From Georgenia soli (GTDB taxonomy: Bacteria > Actinomycetota > Actinomycetes > Actinomycetales > Actinomycetaceae), in NCBI RefSeq assembly GCF_002563695.1, contig NZ_PDJI01000004.1, positions 496,001-560,000 of the forward strand: a stretch of DNA of 64,000 nucleotides. Direction: 5' to 3'. Within the stretch, counting starts at the first letter, position 1. Each line of letters opens with the position of its first letter. The position numbers and the translations under genes were made by a program. Below are positions 16,675 to 25,036 of the stretch, piece by piece. The notes beneath the pieces were generated by a model, which did no database searches, was not told the origin of the DNA, and saw only the letters and a program-made list of their open reading frames with translations.

Positions 16675-17995
16675 CCGGCTGCTCGCCGCGTTCGTCACCC
16701 TGACGGTCCTGATCGTCGCCCTGTACGGCATCCCCCGCGCCTACCAGGTCGCGGGCATGGTCCGGGCCCAGGAGGAGCGCAAGATCGAGCGCTCGGTGGA
16801 CCTCGTCGCCGTCGTCCTCGCCGAGCACCTGGCGGACGGTGACGTGGTGACCGAGGAGTATCTCGAGCCGATGCTCAACCAGGCCGAGACCTTGCGCTAC
16901 GTCGCCCCCGACGGCACCGAGACCGTCGCCGGCCCCCGCTTCAACCCCGCCCCGTCGGACATCGTCATGAGCCGCGACGTCGACGGCGGCGGCACCGTGA
17001 CGCTCACCCGGGCGGGCGGGCTGATCGACGAGCGGGTCTCCGAGGCCGTGTACCCGCTGGTGGCGATCGGTGTGGGGCTCGTGCTCGTCTCGGCCGGTGT
17101 CGCCGTCGTCGTCGCCCGCCGCCTGGCCCGGCCGTTCGGCGAGCTCGCCGCGAGCGCCGAGAGGCTCGGCCGCGGGCAGTTCGACCTGGACGTCCCGCGC
17201 TACGCCGTCCCGGAGGCGGACCAGATCGGGGCGTCCATGCGTACCGCGGCCGAGCGGCTGGCGGACGTGGTGCGCCGGGAGCGGGAGTTCTCCGCCAACG
17301 CCTCCCACCAGCTGCGCACCCCCGTGACGGCGCTGCGCCTGCAGCTGGAGGACATCTCGCTGTGGCCGGAGACCCCGGAGTCGGTGCGCGAGGAGCTCCA
17401 GCACTCGCTCGGCGAGCTGGACCGGCTCTCCGGCGCCGTCACCGAGCTCCTCGCGATGTCGCGCGGGCGCCTGACGGCCTCGGCGGTCGAGCTGGACCTG
17501 GCCGACCTCGTCGACGCCGCCGTCGCTCGCTGGTCCGTCCTGGCGCCCGAGGGTCGGCGGGTGGTCCCGGACGCGGGCGGCCCGGTGCCGTGCCAGGTGG
17601 CCGCCGGCCCCGTGGGCCAGATCCTCGACGTCCTCGTGGACAACGCCCTCAAGCACGGCGCCGGCACGGTCACGGTGTCAGCCCGGGACGAGGGCACGCA
17701 CCTCGCCGTGGCGGTGGAGAACGAGGGGGCGCGGCCGACGTCGAGCGACCTCTTCCGCCGTCGGGTCTCGGGGAGCTCCTCGGGCGGGGAGGGCATCGGG
17801 CTCGCGGTCGCACGCGACCTGGCCGGCGCGCTCGGGGGCCGGCTCGCGCTGGCGCCGGGCACGACGACGGCGTTCGTGCTGGAGCTCCCCCGCTCCCCCG
17901 CCCGGGATGCCTCAGGCGGTCACGGTGTCTCGGGCACCATCTCGATGGCACCGCAGGGGCACTCCTCCACGCACAGGCCGCAGCCCTTGCAGTAG
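16667..17995 (+). CDS. Membrane sensor histidine kinase
   Basis: 442 residues. TM1 about 5-22, an extracytoplasmic sensor region about 25-125, TM2 about 128-150, then HAMP. The DHp domain has the phospho-acceptor His214 in NASHQLRTPV; the ATPase domain has the N box DNALKHG (325-331) and G box GGEGIGLAVARDL. The last ~28 residues are coded in DNA that is antisense to the ferredoxin domain of the convergent POR subunit gene, so the stop codons overlap by 76 nt. The kinase core ends before that tail, which may be dispensable. Cognate partner is the overlapping response regulator. Confidence 0.92.
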   Translation: MRDRLLAAFVTLTVLIVALYGIPRAYQVAGMVRAQEERKIERSVDLVAVVLAEHLADGDVVTEEYLEPMLNQAETLRYVAPDGTETVAGPRFNPAPSDIVMSRDVDGGGTVTLTRAGGLIDERVSEAVYPLVAIGVGLVLVSAGVAVVVARRLARPFGELAASAERLGRGQFDLDVPRYAVPEADQIGASMRTAAERLADVVRREREFSANASHQLRTPVTALRLQLEDISLWPETPESVREELQHSLGELDRLSGAVTELLAMSRGRLTASAVELDLADLVDAAVARWSVLAPEGRRVVPDAGGPVPCQVAAGPVGQILDVLVDNALKHGAGTVTVSARDEGTHLAVAVENEGARPTSSDLFRRRVSGSSSGGEGIGLAVARDLAGALGGRLALAPGTTTAFVLELPRSPARDASGGHGVSGTISMAPQGHSSTHRPQPLQ

Positions 17996-19536
17996 TCGTA
18001 GTCGATCTCGTACGTGCCGTCCGGGTGCTTGATGATGGCGTTGTCCGGGCAGACCCCGAAGCAGTTGTCGCAGCCGAAGCAGTTGCCGCAGGACATGCAC
18101 CGGCGCGCCTCGAACAGGGCCGTCTCGGCCGTCAGGCCCTGGACCACCTCGTCGAACGTGCCGGCACGGCGCGGGCCCTCCAGGCGTGGGCGCACCTGGT
18201 GCGGGGCGTCGGCGTAGTACCAGGTGTTCAGCGCCCCGAACTCGGCGTCCGGCGCGGGCGGCGCCGCCTCGGAGGCCACGCCGTGCAGGTAGGCGTCGAT
18301 GTTGCGCGCGGCCCGTTTACCGTGCCCGACACCCACGGTCACCGTCCGCTCGGACGGCACCATGTCCCCGCCGGCGAACAGGCCCGGGTGGCCGGTCATC
18401 AGGCGCTCGTCGACGGCGACCACACCGTCCTCGACCACGAGCCCGGACACGCCCTCGACGAGCGAGAGGTCGGCCTCCTGGCCCAGCGCGAGGACGACGG
18501 AGTCGGCCTCCAGGTCCTCCAGGACGCCCGTGGGCCGGGGGAAGCCGGTCTCGTCGAGCTCCATCTTCTCGATGGTCAGCCTGCCCTCGTCGGCGTGGGC
18601 GATGGTGGAGAGCCACTTCATCTGCACGCCCTCCTCGAGGGCCTCGACGACCTCGGAGTCGTGGGCGGGCATCCGCTCGCGGGTGCGCCGGTAGACGATG
18701 ATCGCCTCCTCGGCGCCGAGCCGCCTGGCGGTGCGCGCGGCGTCGACCGCGGTGTTCCCGCCGCCGTAGACCACCACGCGACGGCCCAGCTGCGGGGCGT
18801 CGGCGTCCTCGACGTCGCGCAGCACCTGGACGGCGTCGAGGATGCGCGCCGCCTCCCCGGCGGGGACGTACGCGCGCCGGCCGATCTGGGCGCCGACGGC
18901 CAGCAGGACGGCGTCGAACCTCTCCAGGTCCGGCTGCACGGTGGTGACGCGGGTGTCGAGCTCGAGGGTGACGCCCATGTCGACGATGCGCTGGATCTCG
19001 GCGTCGAGGACGTCACGCGGGAGCCGGTAGGCGGGGATGCCGTAGCGCATCATGCCGCCGGGCCGGGGCGCGGCGTCGCGCAGGGTGACGTCGTGGCCGA
19101 GCAGGCGCAGGTGGTAGGCGGCGGCGAGCCCGGTGGGCCCGGACCCGACCACCAGGACGTGCTTCCCCGACGGCGGAGCGGTCACCGGCACCGTCCAGCC
19201 CTGCCGGATCGCCTCGTCGCCGAGGAACCGCTCGACGGCGTTGATGCCGACGGCCTCGTCGAGCTGGCCGCGGTTGCAGGCGGTCTGGCACGGGTGGTAG
19301 CAGACGCGGCCCATGACGGCGGGCAGCGGGTTGTCGGCCATGAGGGTGCGCCACGCCCGCTCGTAGTGGCCGTCCTCGGCGTCGTAGAGCCACTGCTGGA
19401 TGTTCTCCCCGGCCGGGCACGCCTTGTTGCACGGCGGGAGGAAGTCCCGGTACACGGGCCGCTCCACCCGCCAGGCGCCGGTGCGGTTGGCGAGCGAGGA
19501 CCCGAGGTCCAGGGTGATGGCGAACGGCTTGTCCAT
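17920..19536 (-). CDS. GltD-like FAD/NAD(P) oxidoreductase fused to 2x[4Fe-4S] ferredoxin, POR electron-transfer subunit
   Basis: 538 residues. The N-terminal Fe-S region of the GltD type (CNKACPAGENIQQW, CYHPCQTACNRG) precedes an FAD-binding Rossmann motif (VGSGPTGLAAAYHL) and an NAD(P)-binding motif (VVYGGGNTAVDAARTARRLG). A GGDM motif lies near the FAD C-terminal strand. The C-terminal ferredoxin domain has two Cys clusters (CMSCGNCFGCDNC ... CP and CKGCGLCVEECPCG). Last gene of the POR operon, one base after the beta-subunit stop, with GAGGAGG upstream. It probably passes electrons between the 2-oxoacid oxidoreductase and NAD(P). Its 3' end overlaps the convergent histidine kinase gene by 76 nt. 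Confidence 0.87.
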   Translation of the reverse strand: MDKPFAITLDLGSSLANRTGAWRVERPVYRDFLPPCNKACPAGENIQQWLYDAEDGHYERAWRTLMADNPLPAVMGRVCYHPCQTACNRGQLDEAVGINAVERFLGDEAIRQGWTVPVTAPPSGKHVLVVGSGPTGLAAAYHLRLLGHDVTLRDAAPRPGGMMRYGIPAYRLPRDVLDAEIQRIVDMGVTLELDTRVTTVQPDLERFDAVLLAVGAQIGRRAYVPAGEAARILDAVQVLRDVEDADAPQLGRRVVVYGGGNTAVDAARTARRLGAEEAIIVYRRTRERMPAHDSEVVEALEEGVQMKWLSTIAHADEGRLTIEKMELDETGFPRPTGVLEDLEADSVVLALGQEADLSLVEGVSGLVVEDGVVAVDERLMTGHPGLFAGGDMVPSERTVTVGVGHGKRAARNIDAYLHGVASEAAPPAPDAEFGALNTWYYADAPHQVRPRLEGPRRAGTFDEVVQGLTAETALFEARRCMSCGNCFGCDNCFGVCPDNAIIKHPDGTYEIDYDYCKGCGLCVEECPCGAIEMVPETP

Positions 19537-19537
19537 C

Positions 19538-20716
19538 TCATGCCTCCTCGTGCGCGCGCGGCGCCGGGTCGCTGCGGGGGTCCGGCGCCGGGTTGCCGTG
19601 CAGGTCCAGGCCCGGCCCGGCGGACGTGGACGGTGCGTGGTGGTCGCTGGGCCGGGCGGGGTGCTCCAGGTGCGGGGCGGCGCCGACCAGGACGGGCTCG
19701 CCGCTGGCCGGCTCAGGCACGGCGTCGTCACCAAGGAGCCCGTACCGGGCGATGTTGCGGTCCGCGGCGGCCTGCAGCCGGGTGAGCACCTCCTCGTTCC
19801 GGGTGGGCCGGAACAGGTGGGCGTAGCGGCCCTGCAGCCGCAGGTACTCCTCGACGGGGACCTGGCGGCGGATCTTCCGCACCGAGGTGACCTCGCCGTG
19901 CTCGGCCTCGAAGACGGGGAAGATCCCGGACTCGGTGGCCAGCCGGGCGATGCGCACGGTGTGGCTGGACGCGGCGCCCCAGCCGAGCGGGCACGGCACG
20001 AACACGTGCAGGTACCGGGCGCCGTGCATCGCCATGGCCTTCGCGACCTTCGCCTCGAGGTCGCGCAGGTCCGCCACCGTCGCGGTGGCCACGTACGGGA
20101 TCTCGTGGGCCATCGCGATGCGGGGGACGTCCTTGCCCTGCCCGAACACGTTGCCGGGGTGGGGGCCGACCGCCTGGGTGGTGGCGGTGCGGGCCGCAGG
20201 CGGGGTGGCGCCGGAGCGCTGGACGCCCGTGTTCATGTACGCCTGGTTGTCGTAGCAGATGTAGAGGACGTCGTCGTTGCGCTCGAACATGCCCGACAGG
20301 CACGCGAACCCGATGTCCACGGTGCCGCCGTCGCCGCCCTGGGCGACGGTGCGGATGTCGTCGCGTCCCAGCGCGCGCAGCGCGGCGGCGACGCCGGTGG
20401 CGACGGCCGGGGCGTTGCCGAAGACGGAGTGCAGCCACGGCACGCGCCAGGACGACTCGGGGTACGGCGTCGAGAAGACCTCGAGGCAGCCGGTGGCGTT
20501 GACGGTGACCATCCGGCCGCCGGCGGCGGCCATGGCGGCGTCGAGGACGTAGCGGGCCCCGAGCGCCTCCCCGCAGCCCTGGCAGGCGCGGTGCCCGGAG
20601 GTGAGGGCGTTGGCCCGGTCCGGGTCGGACTGGACGCTGGCGAGCTCCGGGGCGAGCAGCCGGTTGCCGACGGCGAAGCTGCCGACCTGGTAGAACCGCA
20701 CGGGCGTGGTGGTCAT
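19538..20716 (-). CDS. porB: 2-oxoacid:ferredoxin oxidoreductase beta subunit (thiamine-diphosphate binding)
   Basis: 392 residues. The TPP-binding motif GDGGTVDIGFACLSG followed by DNQAYMNTG, and Cys motifs (ACQGCGE, TGCLE, VPCPLGW) for a proximal [4Fe-4S] cluster, identify the beta subunit of the pyruvate/2-oxoacid family (acyl-CoA + CO2 + reduced ferredoxin). TPP and cluster ligands are intact. The C-terminal ~70 residues are Pro-rich and absent from typical PorB. It starts at ATG 20716, 10 nt after the alpha-subunit stop. Pyruvate is the likeliest substrate from the VTVNATGCLEVFSTPYP region, but other 2-oxoacids cannot be excluded. Confidence 0.88.
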   Translation of the reverse strand: MTTTPVRFYQVGSFAVGNRLLAPELASVQSDPDRANALTSGHRACQGCGEALGARYVLDAAMAAAGGRMVTVNATGCLEVFSTPYPESSWRVPWLHSVFGNAPAVATGVAAALRALGRDDIRTVAQGGDGGTVDIGFACLSGMFERNDDVLYICYDNQAYMNTGVQRSGATPPAARTATTQAVGPHPGNVFGQGKDVPRIAMAHEIPYVATATVADLRDLEAKVAKAMAMHGARYLHVFVPCPLGWGAASSHTVRIARLATESGIFPVFEAEHGEVTSVRKIRRQVPVEEYLRLQGRYAHLFRPTRNEEVLTRLQAAADRNIARYGLLGDDAVPEPASGEPVLVGAAPHLEHPARPSDHHAPSTSAGPGLDLHGNPAPDPRSDPAPRAHEEA

Positions 20717-20725
20717 CTCTCCTCC

Positions 20726-21964
20726 TCAGCGTGCCGCGCCGACGGCGTCGGCCCGGCCGCGTCGTTCCTCGCGCTCGTGCCGCTCGGCACGGTCGCGGGC
20801 GATCTCCCGCTCGACGACCGCCTCGTCCAGGTCGAGGAACGACAGACGCTCGAGGCGACCGGCGAGGGCGTCGTCGAGCATCCCGAGCAGCGCGCCCTGG
20901 GTGATCGGGCGCCCGCCCAGCCCGGCGACCACGCAGCGCACGTCAGTGCCGGTGCCCGCGAGCGCCGTCGCCACGTCCTGGGCGACCACGCCGCCCACCC
21001 CCGGGGCCAGCGCCCGGTCGATCACCACGACCCGGCGGGCCCCGGCGAGGGCCTCGCGGACGGCTTCGTAGGGGAAGGGGCGGAAGGAGGTGATGCCCAG
21101 GACGCCGATGCGCTCGCCGGCGGCGTCCGCGTCGTCGACCGCGTCCTTGAGGGTGCCGAGCACGGACCCGAGGGCCACCACGACGGTCTCGGCGCCCGTG
21201 GTGCGGTAGGGGCGGACCAGGCCGCCGGTCTCGCGGCCGAACGCCGCGGCGAACTCGTCGGCCACGCGCTCGATCACCTCGACGGCGTCGAGCTGGACCT
21301 GGTGGGCGAGGTAGCGGACCTCGGTGAACGTCTCCGGGCCGACCATCGCGCCCATGGTCACGGGCTCGTCGGGGTCCAGCCGCTGGCGCGGACGGAAGGG
21401 CGGCAGGAAGGTGTCGACCCGCGCCTGCTCGGGGACGTCGACCTCCTCGAAGGCGTGGGTGAGGACGAAGCCGTCCATGCACACCATGACCGGTACTGAG
21501 AGCTCCTCGGCGATGCGGAAGGCCTGGACGTGGAGGTCGGCGGCCTCCTGGTTGTCCTCGGCGTAGAGCTGGAGCCATCCGGAGTCGCGCTGGCTCATGG
21601 CGTCGGAGTGGTCGTTCCAGATGTTGATGGGCGCACCGATGGCCCGGTTGGCCACGGTCATCACGATCGGCAGCCGCATCCCGGCGGCGTTGTAGATCGG
21701 CTCGACCATGTACAGCAGCCCCTGGCTGGAGGTGGCCGTGTAGGCGCGGGCGCCGGTGGCCGAGGCGCCGATCGCGACGGACATGGCGGCGAACTCGGAC
21801 TCGACGTTCACGTACTCGCTGACCAGCTCCTCCGCCTTCACGAGGCGGGAGAGCTCCTCGACGATGTGGGTCTGGGGCGAGATGGGGTAGGCGCAGATGA
21901 CGTGCGGACGTGCCGCGGCCACCGCGCGGGCGACGGCCCTCGATCCCTCGATCTGCTCACGCAC
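20726..21964 (-). CDS. porA: 2-oxoacid:ferredoxin oxidoreductase alpha subunit
   Basis: 412 residues. The pyrimidine-binding domain YPISPQTHIVEELS and EYVNVESEFAAMSVAIGAS, then TATSSQGLLYM and MTVANRAIGAPINIWNDHSD, are hallmarks of PorA. A transketolase-C-like domain follows (TVVVALGSVLGTLKDAVD). GTG 21964 overlaps the gamma-subunit gene by 8 nt. Works as a complex with PorB, PorG and the GltD/ferredoxin subunit. A charged C-terminal tail (about 385-412) is extra. Confidence 0.9.
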   Translation of the reverse strand: MREQIEGSRAVARAVAAARPHVICAYPISPQTHIVEELSRLVKAEELVSEYVNVESEFAAMSVAIGASATGARAYTATSSQGLLYMVEPIYNAAGMRLPIVMTVANRAIGAPINIWNDHSDAMSQRDSGWLQLYAEDNQEAADLHVQAFRIAEELSVPVMVCMDGFVLTHAFEEVDVPEQARVDTFLPPFRPRQRLDPDEPVTMGAMVGPETFTEVRYLAHQVQLDAVEVIERVADEFAAAFGRETGGLVRPYRTTGAETVVVALGSVLGTLKDAVDDADAAGERIGVLGITSFRPFPYEAVREALAGARRVVVIDRALAPGVGGVVAQDVATALAGTGTDVRCVVAGLGGRPITQGALLGMLDDALAGRLERLSFLDLDEAVVEREIARDRAERHEREERRGRADAVGAAR

Positions 21965-22553
21965 GGATCTGCTCCTTCGCTACGGCGTCTCGGGTGGTGC
22001 CCGCGACGACGGTGTGCGCCGCGACGGCGGCGGCGACGTTCCTATCCCCGACGTCGCCGGGGAACCGGTCCCGCAGCGCGGCCACGACGGCGTCGAGGTC
22101 GAGCGCCTCGTACAGGGCCGCGAACGCACCGAGGAGGACGGCGTTCGGCAGCGGGCGCCCGACGTGCTCGAGGGCGATCTCGGTGGCCGGCACCGTGACG
22201 GCGTGCCCGGGCGGCAGCGCCGCCAGCCGCTCGCCGAGCCCGAGCTCGTCCAGGGGGCGGCGGGAGTTGACCAGGGCGTACCCCTCCGGCCGCAGGCCGT
22301 CGAAGACGTCGACGGCGCGCAGGAGGGTCGGGTCCTGGACGATGACGGCGTCCGGGGCGAGCACGGGCTCGCGGACCCGGATGGGCCGGTCGGCGATGCG
22401 GCAGAACGAGACCACCGGTGCGCCGGTGCGCTCGGAGCCGAAGCTCGGGAAGGCCTGGGCGTGGCGGCCCTGCCGGAAGGCGGCGTCGGCGAGAAGCTCG
22501 GCGGCGGTGACCACGCCCTGACCGCCGCGCCCGTGGATGCGGATCTGGAACAC
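21957..22553 (-). CDS. porG: 2-oxoacid:ferredoxin oxidoreductase gamma subunit
   Basis: 198 residues. Starts with FQIRIHGRGGQGVVTAAELLADAA and FPSFGSERTGAPVVSF, the signature of the gamma (CoA-binding) subunit. GTG 22553 is chosen because AGGAGG lies 5 nt upstream and the fold starts there; an upstream reading adds 23 non-conserved residues. First gene of the four-gene POR operon transcribed leftward (gamma, alpha, beta, GltD/ferredoxin). Confidence 0.88.
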   Translation of the reverse strand: MFQIRIHGRGGQGVVTAAELLADAAFRQGRHAQAFPSFGSERTGAPVVSFCRIADRPIRVREPVLAPDAVIVQDPTLLRAVDVFDGLRPEGYALVNSRRPLDELGLGERLAALPPGHAVTVPATEIALEHVGRPLPNAVLLGAFAALYEALDLDAVVAALRDRFPGDVGDRNVAAAVAAHTVVAGTTRDAVAKEQIRA

Positions 22554-22719
22554 ACCGACCTCCTCGTCGCTTTCCTCCCTTTCTATGACGTTGATCACGC
22601 CGAAAGCGGGGACCAAGGTCACCCGCGCGCCGTGGCACGCCGGTGACGTGGGAGGACGCGCCGACGGAGGAGGCCATAGGTTGGTCCCAGCACGAGAACC
22701 GACCGACGGAAGGACTGCT

Positions 22720-23247
22720 GTGAAACTCGACCGCCCTCTGGCCCAGGACCCCTACGAGAAGCTGCCCGCCGTGCCGTCGTTCACGCTTACCTCGAGCGAC
22801 CTCACCGACGGCTCGCCGATGGACGCCCAGCACAGTCAGCGCGGCGGCAGCGTCTCCCCGCAGCTGTCGTGGTCGGGCTTCCCCGAGGAGACGCGCGGCT
22901 TCGTCGTCAGCTGCTTCGACCCGGACGCGCCGACGCCGTCGGGCTGGTGGCACTGGACCGTGGTGGACCTCGGCGCCGACACCACCGAGCTGGAGCAGGG
23001 CGCGGGCCAGTCCGACCTCATGCTGCCCGGGGCGGCGTTCCACCTGCGCAACGACGGCGGCGAGCACGCCTACACCGGCGCCGCCCCGCCGCCCGGCGAC
23101 CGCGCGCACCGGTACTACTTCGCGGTGCACGCCCTGGACACCGAGACCCTGGAGCTGGACGAGGACACCACGCCCACCAAGGCGGCGATCCAGACCCTCT
23201 TCCACACGATCGCCCGGGCCACCCTGACCGCCACCTTCCAGGCGTGA
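22720..23247 (+). CDS. PEBP family (YbhB/YbcL-type) protein
   Basis: 175 residues of the phosphatidylethanolamine-binding protein/Raf-kinase-inhibitor-like family. Ligand-pocket motifs are present: DPDAPTPSGWWHWTVVDL and a late HRYYFAVHALD. In bacteria the biochemical role is unclear. GTG 22720 has GGAAGGA 7 nt upstream. A TAGGTT hexamer at 22677-22682 could be its -10. Its stop overlaps the start of the YbaK-like gene (GTGA), so the two are an operon. Confidence 0.88.
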   Translation: MKLDRPLAQDPYEKLPAVPSFTLTSSDLTDGSPMDAQHSQRGGSVSPQLSWSGFPEETRGFVVSCFDPDAPTPSGWWHWTVVDLGADTTELEQGAGQSDLMLPGAAFHLRNDGGEHAYTGAAPPPGDRAHRYYFAVHALDTETLELDEDTTPTKAAIQTLFHTIARATLTATFQA

Positions 23248-23960
23248 CGACGACGGAGCCGGAGGGGTCGGGCCGCGAGCCGGGCCCCGCGCCGGTCCAC
23301 CACGCGGCGCCGGAGCCGGGCCGCGAGCCCGGGACGCCCGGACCGGGCACCGATCTCGGCTCGCCCCCGCTGGACCCCGCGGAGCCGACGGCGGTCCTCG
23401 GCGAGCTCGACGACGTCGTCTTCGGCGCCCTCGTGTGGGTGCCCGCGCGCGAGCGTCCCGACCTGCTCGCCCCGCCGGTCCACGCGGCGCTGGCCGCGCT
23501 GCCCTCGGACGCCGCCGCCCAGGTGCTCGTCGCCGAGATCGACCCGGAGCTGGCCGACACCGCCGCGATGACCGAGGCGTACGACCTGCCCGCGGAGGTC
23601 TCCTCGAACTGCGTCATCGTCGCGGGGAAGCGGGCCGGCGAGGAGCGGGTGGCGGCCTGCGTCGTGCGCGCGACGACCCGGGCGGACGTCAACACGACGG
23701 TGCGCAAGCTGCTCGACGTGCGGAAGGCGTCGTTCTGGCCCACCGACCGCGCCGTCGAGGCCTCGGGGATGGAGTACGGCGGCATCACGCCGTTCGGGAT
23801 CCCCCACGGCTGGCGCCTGCTCTTGGACGCGCGGGTGGCCCACGGCCAGTCGATCGTCGGCTCGGGCGTGCGCCGCTCGAAGCTGCTGGTGCCCGGCGAG
23901 GTGCTGGCCGCGCTGCCCGGCGCCGAGGTCGTCGAGGGTCTGGGAGTGCCGACGGACTGA
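23244..23960 (+). CDS. YbaK/EbsC-type aminoacyl-tRNA deacylase
   Basis: 238 residues. After a variable, Pro-rich ~50-residue N-terminus comes a YbaK/ProX-type fold (SSNCVIVAGKR, VRKLLDVRKASFWP, GITPFGIPHGWRLLLDARV, VGSGVRRSKLLVPG). Such proteins hydrolyse misacylated tRNA such as Cys-tRNA(Pro). The conserved Lys of the family corresponds to KLLDVRKASF and the glycine loop to GGITPFG. GTG 23244 overlaps the PEBP stop. Confidence 0.85.
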   Translation: MTTTEPEGSGREPGPAPVHHAAPEPGREPGTPGPGTDLGSPPLDPAEPTAVLGELDDVVFGALVWVPARERPDLLAPPVHAALAALPSDAAAQVLVAEIDPELADTAAMTEAYDLPAEVSSNCVIVAGKRAGEERVAACVVRATTRADVNTTVRKLLDVRKASFWPTDRAVEASGMEYGGITPFGIPHGWRLLLDARVAHGQSIVGSGVRRSKLLVPGEVLAALPGAEVVEGLGVPTD

Positions 23961-24010
23961 CCTACGAGCACCGACGGACTGAACGGCTCCGTCGCCGCGA
24001 GGGCCCGCCC

Positions 24011-24016
24011 TACGAT
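24011..24016 (+). promoter_or_regulatory. -10 hexamer TACGAT, leaderless start of GyrI-like gene
   Basis: TACGAT, 6-nt spacer, then GTG at 24023; no ribosome-binding site. Confidence 0.65.
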
Positions 24017-24022
24017 GGCGCC

Positions 24023-24505
24023 GTGGACCCCGCGACGGAGCTGGTCGAGCTGCCGGTGCAACGCGTCGCCGTCGTCTGCGCGCGGTTGACGACGCAGGAG
24101 ATCCCCGGCTTCATCGGGCCCGCGTTCGGGGAGATCATCGGTGCCCTCGGTCGCCAGGGGCTTGCTCCTGCAGGGCCTCCCTTCGGGCGCTACCGCTCGC
24201 TGGACGACGGCAGCTTCGACGTCGAGGCGGGGTTCCCGTGCTCCGGCAGGGTCACCCCCGAGGGCCGCGTCGAACCGGGCGAGCTTCCCGGCGGGCTGGT
24301 GGCGCGCACACGGTACGTCGGCCCGTACGAGGGCATCGCGGAGGCGTACGGGGCGGCGACGTCCTGGCTCGCCCAGGCCGGCTATCGCGTGCGCGAGACA
24401 CCGTGGGAGTGCTATCTCGACGGCCCCGAGGTCGCGCAACCACGTACCGAGGTGTTCATGCCGTGCGCCCCCGCGGCTCCGCCGGATCATTCCGAGGGGC
24501 CGTGA
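24023..24505 (+). CDS. GyrI-like small-molecule-binding protein
   Basis: 160 residues, a single GyrI-like/AraC-effector-binding domain (ELVELPVQRVAVVCARLT, VEAGFPC, RTRYVGPYEGIAEAYGAATSWL, PWECYLDGPEV). These stand-alone domains bind hydrophobic cations or act as hydrolases, and here there is no DNA-binding part. The GTG 24023 is supported by the leaderless promoter. The next gene starts 29 nt downstream. Confidence 0.82.
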   Translation: MDPATELVELPVQRVAVVCARLTTQEIPGFIGPAFGEIIGALGRQGLAPAGPPFGRYRSLDDGSFDVEAGFPCSGRVTPEGRVEPGELPGGLVARTRYVGPYEGIAEAYGAATSWLAQAGYRVRETPWECYLDGPEVAQPRTEVFMPCAPAAPPDHSEGP

Positions 24506-24534
24506 GCGGCGGTCGAGGCGCCGGAGGCAGCACC

Positions 24535-25002
24535 GTGACGCACGCGGACGGCCGCGTCGCCCTGCCGCGGCCGCTGAAGATTTCCGGCGGGCTGACCGTC
24601 CTGGCAGCCGCCGTCGTCACGCTCCTCGTCCTCGGCGTCGTCGGCCTCATGGGGGCCGACATCGTGGGGACGCGTCAGCTCCTCGCCGTCCCGGTGGTGC
24701 TGGGCAGCCTCTCCCTTCCCGCCTGGCCGACCCTCGCCCTGGTCTCCGCGAGGCGCCCCCGCGCCCGGCGGGCCGCGTGGTGGCTGTGGCCTCTCCTCGT
24801 GGCTGCTGCGGGCCTGGGGATCGCCGGGCTGAACTGGGTCTCGTCCGCGTCCGGCGCCTCGGGCTGCACCATGTTCTGCGAGCTGGTCCTCGTGCTCGGC
24901 CTGGTCACCCTTGGCGCGGGAGCCGTCCTGGGCGGGCTCGCGGTCTGGATGTTCCGCGAGCTCGGACGGCTGCGTGCGACGGTCCTTGCCGCGGATCCGT
25001 GA
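24535..25002 (+). CDS. Four-helix membrane protein, unknown function
   Basis: 155 residues with four hydrophobic segments (about 18-37, 44-65, 77-97, 108-136) and a short C-terminal tail. Two Cys sit in a loop (GCTMFCEL). No family recognised. GTG 24535 has GGAGG 7 nt upstream, better than an in-frame GTG at 24502 that overlaps the preceding stop. Probably co-transcribed with the GyrI-like gene. Confidence 0.65.
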   Translation: MTHADGRVALPRPLKISGGLTVLAAAVVTLLVLGVVGLMGADIVGTRQLLAVPVVLGSLSLPAWPTLALVSARRPRARRAAWWLWPLLVAAAGLGIAGLNWVSSASGASGCTMFCELVLVLGLVTLGAGAVLGGLAVWMFRELGRLRATVLAADP

Positions 25003-25023
25003 CCGCCGCCGTCGTCACGCGCG

Positions 25024-25029
25024 TAGCGT
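25024..25029 (+). promoter_or_regulatory. -10 hexamer TAGCGT, leaderless start of ferritin gene
   Basis: TAGCGT, 7-nt spacer, ATG at 25037; no ribosome-binding site. Confidence 0.65.
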
Positions 25030-25036
25030 GACGTCC

